Assembly (NCBI GenBank): GCA_039029395.1
Contig: JBCCGG010000011.1
Location: 1 to 64,000 of the forward strand
Direction of reading: 5' to 3'
Length of the DNA: 64,000 nucleotides
From: JBCCGG01 sp039029395
GTDB taxonomy: Bacteria > Pseudomonadota > Alphaproteobacteria > Kiloniellales > JAKSDN01
Each line of letters starts with the position of its first letter. Within the stretch, counting starts at the first letter, position 1. Shown one piece after another: positions 9,368 through 16,583 of the stretch. The position numbers and the translations under genes are program-made. A model generated the notes under the pieces. It was not told the DNA's origin. It saw nothing but the letters and a program-made list of their open reading frames with translations, and did not search any database.

Positions 9368-10201
9368 CTATTCGTGGGCGTAGTCCCAGTAAAGCTCACG
9401 GGCACGGGAGTAAATCGGGCCGGGCTGCAGGTTGCGGTCCTCATAGCGGGTGATCGGCAGCACCTTGCCCAGATTGCCGGTCTGGAAGATCTCATCGGCC
9501 TCGGCCAGCTCCCGCTCGCCAATCGCGCGTTCGTAGACCGGGATGCCGGCCTTTTGGAGCAGGCTGGCGACCCGCTGCTTGGTGATGCCGTTCAAGAAGC
9601 AGCCGTTGGGCGCGGGCGTGTGGGCGGCGCCATCCTTGGCGATCCAAATGTTGGCGGTCGCGAGCTCGGCAACGTTGCCGATGCCGTCCAGCAGCACGGC
9701 GTTGTCGAAGCCCTTCTGGCTCGCCTCGACCAAGGCGCGGCCGGAGTTGGGATAGAGACAGGACGCCTTGGCCAAGGTCGGCGCCATGGAGGGCATGGGC
9801 CGGCGGAAACTGGAAAGGCAGACCGCGGCGCCATTGGGCTCCGGCAAGGGCTGCTCAAAGATCGTCAGGCAAAAGCGCGTCGACTTGGGATCGGGCACCA
9901 CGAAGCCCGATTCGGCCCAGAACATGGGCCGCACGTAGAGTGCCGTATCTGGCTTGAAGCGGGCGACGCCATCCTGCACCAGCTCGTGGATCTCGCCTGC
10001 CGCAACCACCGGCTCAAGGCCGAAGGTGCGTGCCGACTCGATCAGGCGGCCGCAGTGCAGGTCCATATCGGGCGCCACGCCCTCGAACACCCGCGCGCCA
10101 TCGAACACCACCGACGCCATCCAGGTGGCATGAGTCATGGGACCCAGGATCGGCGGATTGCCGTCGTGCCAACGGCCCTCGATGTAGTGCAGCATGGTCA
10201 T
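9368..10201 (-). CDS. Class IV (branched-chain-type) aminotransferase
   Basis: This 277-residue PLP enzyme of fold type IV belongs to the IlvE/DAAT group. The probable Schiff-base lysine lies in APTLAKASCLY, and the NVAELATANIWI segment corresponds to the VAE-x-x-x-x-N cofactor-binding region, followed by NGITKQRV. N-terminal MTHATWMASVVFDGARVFEG is typical of branched-chain aminotransferase-like proteins. The substrate could be a branched-chain amino acid, a D-amino acid or 4-amino-4-deoxychorismate, so no symbol is given. It is transcribed towards lysK. Confidence 0.85.
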   Translation of the reverse strand: MTMLHYIEGRWHDGNPPILGPMTHATWMASVVFDGARVFEGVAPDMDLHCGRLIESARTFGLEPVVAAGEIHELVQDGVARFKPDTALYVRPMFWAESGFVVPDPKSTRFCLTIFEQPLPEPNGAAVCLSSFRRPMPSMAPTLAKASCLYPNSGRALVEASQKGFDNAVLLDGIGNVAELATANIWIAKDGAAHTPAPNGCFLNGITKQRVASLLQKAGIPVYERAIGERELAEADEIFQTGNLGKVLPITRYEDRNLQPGPIYSRARELYWDYAHE

Positions 10202-10251
10202 AGCGGTGCCTCACGGTCCATAGGCGCCCAGCCAAAGACTAGCGGGTGCCT

Positions 10252-10277
10252 AGCGGCTAGCTAACAGCATAGCCGCT
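10252..10277. repeat. 8-bp inverted repeat upstream of the aminotransferase
   Basis: AGCGGCTA (10252-10259) and TAGCCGCT (10270-10277) are perfect complements around a 10-base loop. They lie between the 3' end of the S24-regulator gene and the start of the aminotransferase gene, both on the minus strand. No T-tract follows on either strand, so this may be a weak terminator or an operator. Confidence 0.4.
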
Positions 10278-10330
10278 CGCAGCCATGAGGCAACGCTTCT
10301 GCAGCTTGAAACCGGCCGCGCGTCGAGACG

Positions 10331-10963
10331 CTATTGGCTCGCCCAAAGGATCCGGGAGATCCAGGACAGATTGGCGACGTCGATCGAGCGCTCGTTGCCG
10401 CTGCCGAAAATCGGCGTCAGCTCCACCCTGATCGCGCTTTGCCGCACGAGACGCATGACCAGAAGCTCGCCGCTGTGAAGCTTGGCAACCACCCGGTCCC
10501 CCCGCCTGATGCTGGCTTCCGGCGAGACGACCAGGATGTCGCCGTCGCTGTAAACCGGCTCGAGGCTATCGCCGGTGATCTCCAGGGCGAAAACCTTGGC
10601 GTCACCAACGTGAGGGAACAGCACCTCGTCCCAATTGCCGCCCGCCGGCATGCCGGCAGGGTCGAACTGGCCCTCTTGTCCTGCTTGTCCCAAGCCCATG
10701 ATCGGGATCCGACGGGTGGCAATCCCGTTGTGGTTGTTCCCGATCAAGCCGACGAACTCGTCCAAGGAAGCCCCCGTCGCGTCGAGGATCTTGGCGACCG
10801 ATTCCGTGCTGGGCCAACGCCGCTTTCCGTCCTTGCTCGCCCGTTTGCTTTTGTTGAAAGTAGTCGGGTCGAGCCCCGCCTTTCGGGCGAGCCCCGAGGG
10901 CGACATGCCGTACTTCGAAGCCAGACGGTCTACCGCGCGCCAGATGTCATCATGTTGAAGCAT
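10331..10963 (-). CDS. XRE-type HTH regulator with S24 peptidase-like domain
   Basis: The 210-residue protein has an N-terminal helix-turn-helix (about 8-70: GLARKAGLDPTTFNKSK, then STESVAKILDATG) and a C-terminal LexA/CI-like S24 domain. A likely serine is in ITGDSLEP (133) and a likely lysine in VVAKLHSGE (161). An Ala-Gly pair at 94-95 in the linker could be a self-cleavage site. Such proteins are conserved single-copy regulators in Alphaproteobacteria. The gene is divergent from pyrD, and two palindromes lie in the shared 137-base gap. Confidence 0.88.
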   Translation of the reverse strand: MLQHDDIWRAVDRLASKYGMSPSGLARKAGLDPTTFNKSKRASKDGKRRWPSTESVAKILDATGASLDEFVGLIGNNHNGIATRRIPIMGLGQAGQEGQFDPAGMPAGGNWDEVLFPHVGDAKVFALEITGDSLEPVYSDGDILVVSPEASIRRGDRVVAKLHSGELLVMRLVRQSAIRVELTPIFGSGNERSIDVANLSWISRILWASQ

Positions 10964-11010
10964 GGGATATGTTTCTTACTCAGGTCCAAAGTTGCGTCCG
11001 AGGATACACA

Positions 11011-11055
11011 GTTCCGAACGCCGTTCAACCCTTTGGAAATTAATGAACAATCATT
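11011..11055. promoter_or_regulatory. Candidate operators between the S24 regulator and pyrD
   Basis: Three short palindromes lie in the divergent, AT-richer gap: GTTCCGAAC (11011-11019), overlapping GAACGCCGTTC (11016-11026), and AATGA-ACAA-TCATT (11042-11055). The spacing GTTC-N8-GTTC resembles, but does not equal, the alphaproteobacterial LexA box (N7). They are plausible binding sites for the S24 repressor itself. No clean -35/-10 pair was identified. Confidence 0.45.
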
Positions 11056-11100
11056 CCAGTATAGGGATCACGGTTTCTCAGAATTTACAATGATTTAACA

Positions 11101-12168
11101 ATGAACCTCTACAAACTGATAGGTCCTCTCCAGGACGTGATACCTCCTGAGTTCAGTCACAGAATGGCATTTTGGGCGCTGAAGTCGGGCCTGGTGCCAT
11201 CCCTAGGAACGCCCGATTCGCCGCGCTTGGCGGTGGAGCTTTGGGGCCGCCGTTTTTCCAATCCTCTGGGCATCGCCGCTGGCTTCGACAAGGACGCCGA
11301 AGCGATCGCGCCGCTGCTCGCTTTGGGCTTTGGATTCGTCGAGATTGGCAGCGTCACGCCGCGCCCTCAGCCGGGCAATCCGAAGCCGCGTGTTTTTCGT
11401 TTATCGGTTGATCGTGGGGCGATCAACCGTCTTGGCTTCAACAGCCGAGGACAGGCCCGCGCGGCCTGTCGGCTGAAGGCATTTCGCGCCACCGGCCGGG
11501 CGGGATTGGTTGGGATCAATCTGGGCAAGAACAAGGACCAAAACGATGCCGCGGCCGACTATGCGGCCGGCGCGCGAGTGCTCGGCCCCTATGGGGACTA
11601 TCTTGTGATCAACGTCTCCTCGCCCAATACGCCGGGCCTGCGCCAGCTACAGGGGCGCGGCGAGTTGGAAGGCCTGATCGCGGCGGTGCGCAATGAAATC
11701 GGCGACGCTGGCCCGCCTCTCCTGGTCAAGATCTCGCCCGATTTGGCGCCGGAGGACCTTGCGGAGATCGCGGCGCTTGGCCTGGCCGGCGGAGTCGACG
11801 GTTTCATCGCCACCAACACCACGCTGAGTCGTCCGACAAGCCTCAAGTCGCATCATCGGGCGGAGGCCGGCGGCCTCTCCGGGCGCCCGGCCTTCGAGAT
11901 CACAACGGAAAGCTTGCGCAGGCTTTACAGTCTGACCGAGGGCAGGATCCCCTTAATCGGCGTCGGCGGAATCAGCAGCGGCGCCGACGCTTACGCCAAA
12001 ATCCGCGCCGGTGCCTCTCTGGTACAGCTCTACACCGGGCTTATCTATGAAGGGCCAGGTCTGGTCGGGCGGATCAAGCGGGACCTTGCCGACCTGTTGC
12101 AACGCGACGGCTACGACCAGCTAAGCCACGCCGTCGGCGCCGACCACCGGGAGCCTCCGCGTCCATGA
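11101..12168 (+). CDS. pyrD: Dihydroorotate dehydrogenase (quinone), class 2
   Basis: The 355-residue FMN enzyme oxidises dihydroorotate to orotate in pyrimidine synthesis and passes electrons to the quinone pool. The N-terminal amphipathic helices (LIGPLQDVIPPEFSHRMAF) are the membrane/quinone-binding module of class 2. NLGKNKD and VNVSSPNTPG, with the catalytic serine, are family signatures, and GVGGISSGADAY binds FMN phosphate. The stop overlaps the next start (ATGA), so it is translationally coupled to the HAD gene. Confidence 0.97.
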   Translation: MNLYKLIGPLQDVIPPEFSHRMAFWALKSGLVPSLGTPDSPRLAVELWGRRFSNPLGIAAGFDKDAEAIAPLLALGFGFVEIGSVTPRPQPGNPKPRVFRLSVDRGAINRLGFNSRGQARAACRLKAFRATGRAGLVGINLGKNKDQNDAAADYAAGARVLGPYGDYLVINVSSPNTPGLRQLQGRGELEGLIAAVRNEIGDAGPPLLVKISPDLAPEDLAEIAALGLAGGVDGFIATNTTLSRPTSLKSHHRAEAGGLSGRPAFEITTESLRRLYSLTEGRIPLIGVGGISSGADAYAKIRAGASLVQLYTGLIYEGPGLVGRIKRDLADLLQRDGYDQLSHAVGADHREPPRP

Positions 12169-13037
12169 CCGAACCGCCAATCTATCAGGGCCTTGCCGGG
12201 CTCGCCGATGCCTACGACGGCTTCATTATCGATCTCTGGGGCGTGATGCACGACGGTGTGCAGGCCTTTCCGGAGGCGGTGGACTGTCTCGGCCAGCTGC
12301 GGGCCGCCGGCAAGCGGGTTGCGATTCTGTCGAATGCGCCGCGCCGCGGCCATGCGGTGGTCGCGCGCAACGTAGAGCTCGGCATCGCAGAGGAGCTGGC
12401 GGACCTTACGCTGTCGTCCGGCGAGGTGACCTGGCAACACCTGCAGCAGCGGCCCGACGAGTGGTACCGGTCACTAGGTCCGCGCTGCTTTCAACTCGGT
12501 CCCGGACGCGATCTCAACATGCGCGAATCGCTGGACTACCATTTCGTCGAAGACATCGAGGCGGCCGACTTCATCCTGCTGACCGGCTCGCTCGATCCGA
12601 GCCACCGGGTCGAGGACTACGCCGATCTTCTGGCCCCGGCCTTGGCGGCGGACAAGCCCCTAATCTGCGCCAATCCGGACCTGGAGGTGATCCGTGGTGG
12701 CAAGCGCGAGATCTGCGCCGGAGCGATTGCCGTATACTATGAAGATCAGGGCGGACGGGTCCGCTCTCACGGCAAACCGGATCGACAGATCTATGAAGCC
12801 TGTCTCGATGGATTGGGAAACCCAGAGCGGCGGCGGGTTGCGGCGGTCGGCGATTCTTTGCGCACCGACATCGCCGGTGCGCTGGGCGCCGGGCTCGACG
12901 GCATCTTCGTCGCCGACGGGATCCACGGCGAGGAGCTGGGCACCGGCCCCGACGGCCCGGACCCAGCGGCCTTGGCGGCGCTTCTCGAAGAGCGCGGTAT
13001 CTGGCCGACGGCCACCCTGCCCCGCCTGCGCTGGTGA
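12165..13037 (+). CDS. TIGR01459-type HAD hydrolase (class IIA)
   Basis: This 290-residue HAD-superfamily phosphatase has motif I DLWGVMHDG (about 24-32), motif II around ILSNAPRRG, a lysine in GKPDRQIYE, and motif IV AAVGDSLRTDIAGALGAGLDG. The arrangement matches the class IIA (NagD-like) proteins of the TIGR01459 group, common in Alphaproteobacteria and of unknown physiological substrate. The ATG overlaps the pyrD stop codon, which may only reflect compactness. Confidence 0.88.
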   Translation: MTEPPIYQGLAGLADAYDGFIIDLWGVMHDGVQAFPEAVDCLGQLRAAGKRVAILSNAPRRGHAVVARNVELGIAEELADLTLSSGEVTWQHLQQRPDEWYRSLGPRCFQLGPGRDLNMRESLDYHFVEDIEAADFILLTGSLDPSHRVEDYADLLAPALAADKPLICANPDLEVIRGGKREICAGAIAVYYEDQGGRVRSHGKPDRQIYEACLDGLGNPERRRVAAVGDSLRTDIAGALGAGLDGIFVADGIHGEELGTGPDGPDPAALAALLEERGIWPTATLPRLRW

Positions 13038-13055
13038 GCCGGCGCCGGTCAGCGG

Positions 13056-14873
13056 GTGACGGGCGTGGCCGGCTACGAAACCCATCGCCATGCCTGGACC
13101 TGGCATTTTGACTCGCCGGCGGAGCGCATTTGGCCGCTCCTGTCGGATACCGCGCGCTTCAACGAGGCGGCCGAGCTCCCAAAGCAGGAGATCGAAGAGC
13201 AACCCCAGGCCGACGGGTCGGTGCTCTATCTGGCGCGCGCCAAGATGGGGCCCTTTGCCCTGCGCTGGCGGGAGATTCCCGTCAACTGGGTGGCAAACCG
13301 CTGGTTCGAGCACCGCAGGGAATTCCTCCAAGGTCCGCTCGCCGATCTGACCGCCCGCTTCGAGCTGACCCCAGAGGGCGAGGGCTGCCGGGGCGACTAC
13401 CAGGTCGAGGCGACCGCGGCCAACCTGCTCGGCGAGATGATTCTGCGAACGAGCTTCTTCAAAGGCACTGGCCGTACCTTTAGCCGCCTGGCCGAAACCG
13501 CCGGCGCTTGCGCCCAAGGCCTGCGCGACACCGCCTTCGATTACCGCCCCCCGGCGCCAGCGCAGGGCGTGGACGCGCGCCTCGACGCGCTCGTCGCCCG
13601 GGTCGAGGCCTCGGGCCACGGTCACGGTTTGGCGACGCGCCTAGCCAAGCACCTGATGAGCGCCCAGGAGGTTGATCTAGCGCAGATCCGCCCTCTGGCC
13701 CTCGCCCGCTGGTGGGGCGTGCCTGTGCTGCAGACGGTCGAGCTCTGCCTCGAGGCGACCCGCGCCGGGATGCTCGAGCTGCAGTGGACACTGCTCTGCC
13801 CACGCTGCCGGATCGCGAAGGCGGCGGTCAGCGCGCTCGACGAGCTGCCCCAGGGCGCCCATTGCGGCACCTGCAACATCGACTACGGCCGGGACTTCTC
13901 ACAAAACGTGGAGCTTTCGTTCCAACCGGCCACCGGCCTGCGGCCGATCGTGTTCGGGGAGTACTGTCTCTTCGGCCCTCAATCGACGCCCCACATCCCG
14001 ATCCACGTGACGCTCCAACCGGGAGAGCGGCGGGTCGTTCAGGTCGCGATGCCGCCGGGCGCCTACCGCCTTCGCACACTCGAGGCAGGGCCCGAGCTGG
14101 ACATCGAGGTCGACGAGGACCGCTTCCCGGAGGTCGTTGCCGAGAGCGAGGACATGGCCGCCGGGCCGCCCGCGCCGCCGGGCGAGGTTGCGCTCGTTAA
14201 TGACACGCCCAGACTGCGCACCCTGATCGTCGAGGAGCGGCGATGGGTGCGTGACGCATTGACCGCCGACCGGGTGACCAGCCTGCAGGCTTTCCGCGAT
14301 CTTTTCTCCGACCAGGTGCTGCGCCCGGGCGACGAGGTAGCGGTGCGGCGGGTCGCGCTGATGTTCACCGATTTGAGCGATTCGACGGCGCTTTACGGGG
14401 CGATCGGCGATGCCTCGGCCTATCATCTTGTGCGCGACCACTTCGCATTTCTTGCCGCCATCGTGCGGCGCCACGAAGGCGCGATCATTAAGACCATCGG
14501 CGACGCGATCATGGCTGCCTTCGCCCTGCCCGATCATGCGCTGGCCGCGGCTTTGGAAATCCAGCAGCAGGTCGCCGCCTTCAACCGGGACCACGCCGAG
14601 GCGCCGATCGCCATAAAGCTCGGGCTCCACTTGGGGCCCTGCATCGCGGTCACCTTGAACGAGCGGCTCGACTACTTCGGCACCACGGTCAACCTGGCCG
14701 CCCGCCTGCAAAGCCAGAGCCGAGGCGGCGATATCGTGATCTCGGGCGAGATGGCCGAGGAGCCCGAAGTCGCCCAACGCCTTACCGGCCTCGAGCTCAG
14801 CAGGGAACAGGCCGCGCTCAAGGGTTTCGATGTCCCGGTGGGATTTGTGCGTTTGGAGGTCGGCTCGGCTTAG
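13056..14873 (+). CDS. SRPBCC/DUF5939 multidomain adenylate/guanylate cyclase
   Basis: The 605-residue protein makes a cyclic nucleotide. An N-terminal SRPBCC-like lipid/ligand-binding domain (about 1-170) is followed by a helical region, a four-cysteine zinc-ribbon-like unit (CPRC near 248-251, CGTC near 270-273), a beta-rich DUF5939-type section and a class III cyclase domain (about 425-600). The metal aspartates are in MFTDLSDS (about 434-441) and TIGDAIMAAF. The transition-state Asn and Arg are in FGTTVNLAARLQ, so the site looks intact. The start is GTG. The stop overlaps the stop of the convergent DUF1326 gene (TTAG). Confidence 0.88.
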   Translation: MTGVAGYETHRHAWTWHFDSPAERIWPLLSDTARFNEAAELPKQEIEEQPQADGSVLYLARAKMGPFALRWREIPVNWVANRWFEHRREFLQGPLADLTARFELTPEGEGCRGDYQVEATAANLLGEMILRTSFFKGTGRTFSRLAETAGACAQGLRDTAFDYRPPAPAQGVDARLDALVARVEASGHGHGLATRLAKHLMSAQEVDLAQIRPLALARWWGVPVLQTVELCLEATRAGMLELQWTLLCPRCRIAKAAVSALDELPQGAHCGTCNIDYGRDFSQNVELSFQPATGLRPIVFGEYCLFGPQSTPHIPIHVTLQPGERRVVQVAMPPGAYRLRTLEAGPELDIEVDEDRFPEVVAESEDMAAGPPAPPGEVALVNDTPRLRTLIVEERRWVRDALTADRVTSLQAFRDLFSDQVLRPGDEVAVRRVALMFTDLSDSTALYGAIGDASAYHLVRDHFAFLAAIVRRHEGAIIKTIGDAIMAAFALPDHALAAALEIQQQVAAFNRDHAEAPIAIKLGLHLGPCIAVTLNERLDYFGTTVNLAARLQSQSRGGDIVISGEMAEEPEVAQRLTGLELSREQAALKGFDVPVGFVRLEVGSA

Positions 14874-15499
14874 TCGATCACGCCGTGGCGGTTCAAGTGA
14901 AAGGCGTTGAACTGGGCGTAGCCGTCGTGCAGCTCGATCGGGATCGGGCCGCCGATCTTGCACTGGCCCTTGCCGACCTCGGCGATGCGAAACTCGATGC
15001 CGTTGGGCAGGCAGATTTGGGCCCGATGCTCCGAGCCGTCCACTCCGGTGATCGGACTGCCGAGCGACTCGGCCAGGCCGCGGGCAACGCAGCGGGCGGT
15101 GCGCTTTTCCATGTCCATTTCGAAGTCGATCTCGGTGTAGATCGGTTCGTAGACCGTATCGCTGAAGGCCTTGTAGACCGTGAAGACATTGGAGAAAGGC
15201 TCGGCCTCCTCGCCCTGGGAGATCTTCAGCAGCGCCGCGCGCTGAGCCGCGTCGGCCTTGGCGTCGATGATGGTCTGGCAACGGCCGTGGCCCTCGTGGA
15301 TCGGCCCCGGCCAAGCGTAGATCTCGCCAAGTTTGAGGCCATCCAATGGGATGCCATCGAAATGGCCCCGGTCGATGCGGAAGAACCCGATGCCGCGGCA
15401 GTCGCCGTGGGTCGGCAGGGCGTGGAACTGGCAGGGGCAGCTGTAGTCGCAGTTGCAGTTGCCGAAGGCCAGGCCGTGAATCTCCCATTCGATCGTCAT
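14870..15499 (-). CDS. DUF1326 domain protein
   Basis: This 209-residue cytoplasmic protein of a family without known function has an N-terminal cysteine cluster C-N-C-x-x-x-C-P-C (about 15-23) plus a further Cys in GDCRG. The rest is a beta-rich fold with conserved acidic segments such as YTEIDFEMD. The cysteines suggest metal or iron-sulfur binding, but none is shown. An RBS-like gaggag precedes the ATG. It lies downstream of, and in the same direction as, the phytanoyl-CoA dioxygenase-like gene, 89 bases away. Confidence 0.8.
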   Translation of the reverse strand: MTIEWEIHGLAFGNCNCDYSCPCQFHALPTHGDCRGIGFFRIDRGHFDGIPLDGLKLGEIYAWPGPIHEGHGRCQTIIDAKADAAQRAALLKISQGEEAEPFSNVFTVYKAFSDTVYEPIYTEIDFEMDMEKRTARCVARGLAESLGSPITGVDGSEHRAQICLPNGIEFRIAEVGKGQCKIGGPIPIELHDGYAQFNAFHLNRHGVID

Positions 15500-15588
15500 G
15501 GCGTCCTCCTCCCCCAGATCTCCTTAGCCGGGTGCCAGGGTGTCATAAACTGATCGGAATAGTCGCCCGGCACGGTCATTGACCCAGT

Positions 15589-16461
15589 CTAGAACAACGC
15601 CAGCTCTTTCGCCGAGCCCTGCCCCAGATAGTCCTCCAAGAACCCGCTGCGCCCGCCGTCGCGCGTCCAGAGGATCGGGAAGAAGCTTTCGTCCATGGTC
15701 TCGTCGCCGACACGCTTGTAGCGGCTGTAGATGTAGCTGATCTCCGTTGGGTGAAAACGCGCCTCGGACGAGATGCAGTGGCTGACCAGGGAGCGGCGCG
15801 GGCGGTCGCCTCGATTCGGACCAGAGCCGTGCCAGGTGTCGCCGTGGTGCAACACGGCACCGCCGGCCGGCACCTCGATGGCGACGATCTCGGGCTCTTG
15901 GCCGACCTTCTGGGCGGCTTCCCTCAGCGCCTCCCGGTAATCCTCGGGCGCGTGGAACTGGCGGATCGGCGGGAACTGGCCCCAGCGGTGCGAGCCGCGC
16001 ACGTACTCGATTGTGCCGCCGGCCGCCGTGGTGTCGTCGAGCGCGATCCAGCAGGTGACGTACTCCGGCGGCACGACCCAGTGGATGTAACTATTGTCCT
16101 GGTGGAACCCCAGCGGCTTGGCGCCAGGCGGCTTCCAGATCACGTTGTCCTGGGCGAGCCGCGCGCCCGTCCAGCCGCCCAGGGCCGCGCAAAGGCGGCC
16201 GACCTCGGTGCTCAGGACCGCCTTGGCGACCGCCCGGTCGGCGCGCCAGCCATTGCAGATCTGCCGGGTCAGCGCGGGGTCGTCGCGCCCGTCGCGCCAA
16301 TTCCATTCATCGGGAAACAGCCCTGTTTCGAAGTCGCCCCGAAACAAAGCCTCGAATCGCCCAGCCAGGATCTGCGCGGCATCCGGCGCAATCAGGCGCT
16401 CGAGCACCAAGAAGCCGTCGGATTGGAAAGATTCGATCTCGGCTTGGCTCGGGTCGGTCAT
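15589..16461 (-). CDS. Phytanoyl-CoA dioxygenase (PhyH) family protein
   Basis: This 290-residue non-heme Fe(II)/2-oxoglutarate-dependent oxygenase has the facial triad readable as H-x-D in GFHQDNSYIHW and the distal His in VLHHGDTWHGSGPN, with a following Arg in RRSLVSHC for 2-oxoglutarate. Relatives hydroxylate lipids, ectoine or small amines. The substrate is not evident, and it lacks the tell-tale ectoine hydroxylase context. It is divergent from methylmalonyl-CoA mutase with 122 bases between starts. Confidence 0.88.
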   Translation of the reverse strand: MTDPSQAEIESFQSDGFLVLERLIAPDAAQILAGRFEALFRGDFETGLFPDEWNWRDGRDDPALTRQICNGWRADRAVAKAVLSTEVGRLCAALGGWTGARLAQDNVIWKPPGAKPLGFHQDNSYIHWVVPPEYVTCWIALDDTTAAGGTIEYVRGSHRWGQFPPIRQFHAPEDYREALREAAQKVGQEPEIVAIEVPAGGAVLHHGDTWHGSGPNRGDRPRRSLVSHCISSEARFHPTEISYIYSRYKRVGDETMDESFFPILWTRDGGRSGFLEDYLGQGSAKELALF

Positions 16462-16503
16462 CGTGCCTCCTCTCCCTAAGCTTCCTAGCAGCTGCGGGCG
16501 CCC

Positions 16504-16517
16504 TTGATCCAGGTCAA
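16504..16517. promoter_or_regulatory. FNR/FixK-like box in the mutase promoter
   Basis: TTGATCCAGGTCAA matches the FNR-family consensus TTGAT-N4-ATCAA at nine of ten positions. A -10-like TATAGT follows at 16541-16546. With a start point near 16552-16553, the box would be centred about 42 bases upstream, the class II activator position. It lies before the mutase gene (start 16584) and in the shared gap with the PhyH gene. Confidence 0.6.
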
Positions 16518-16583
16518 TAGACTCGAGGGGCCAGGGGCATTATAGTGCAGTGCAGCATAACGCGGGCGAGAAGGGGTGAAGCC

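Noticed and set aside
11011..11026. LexA box (GTTC-N7-GTTC)
   Set aside because: The spacing is eight bases, one too many for the alphaproteobacterial consensus.
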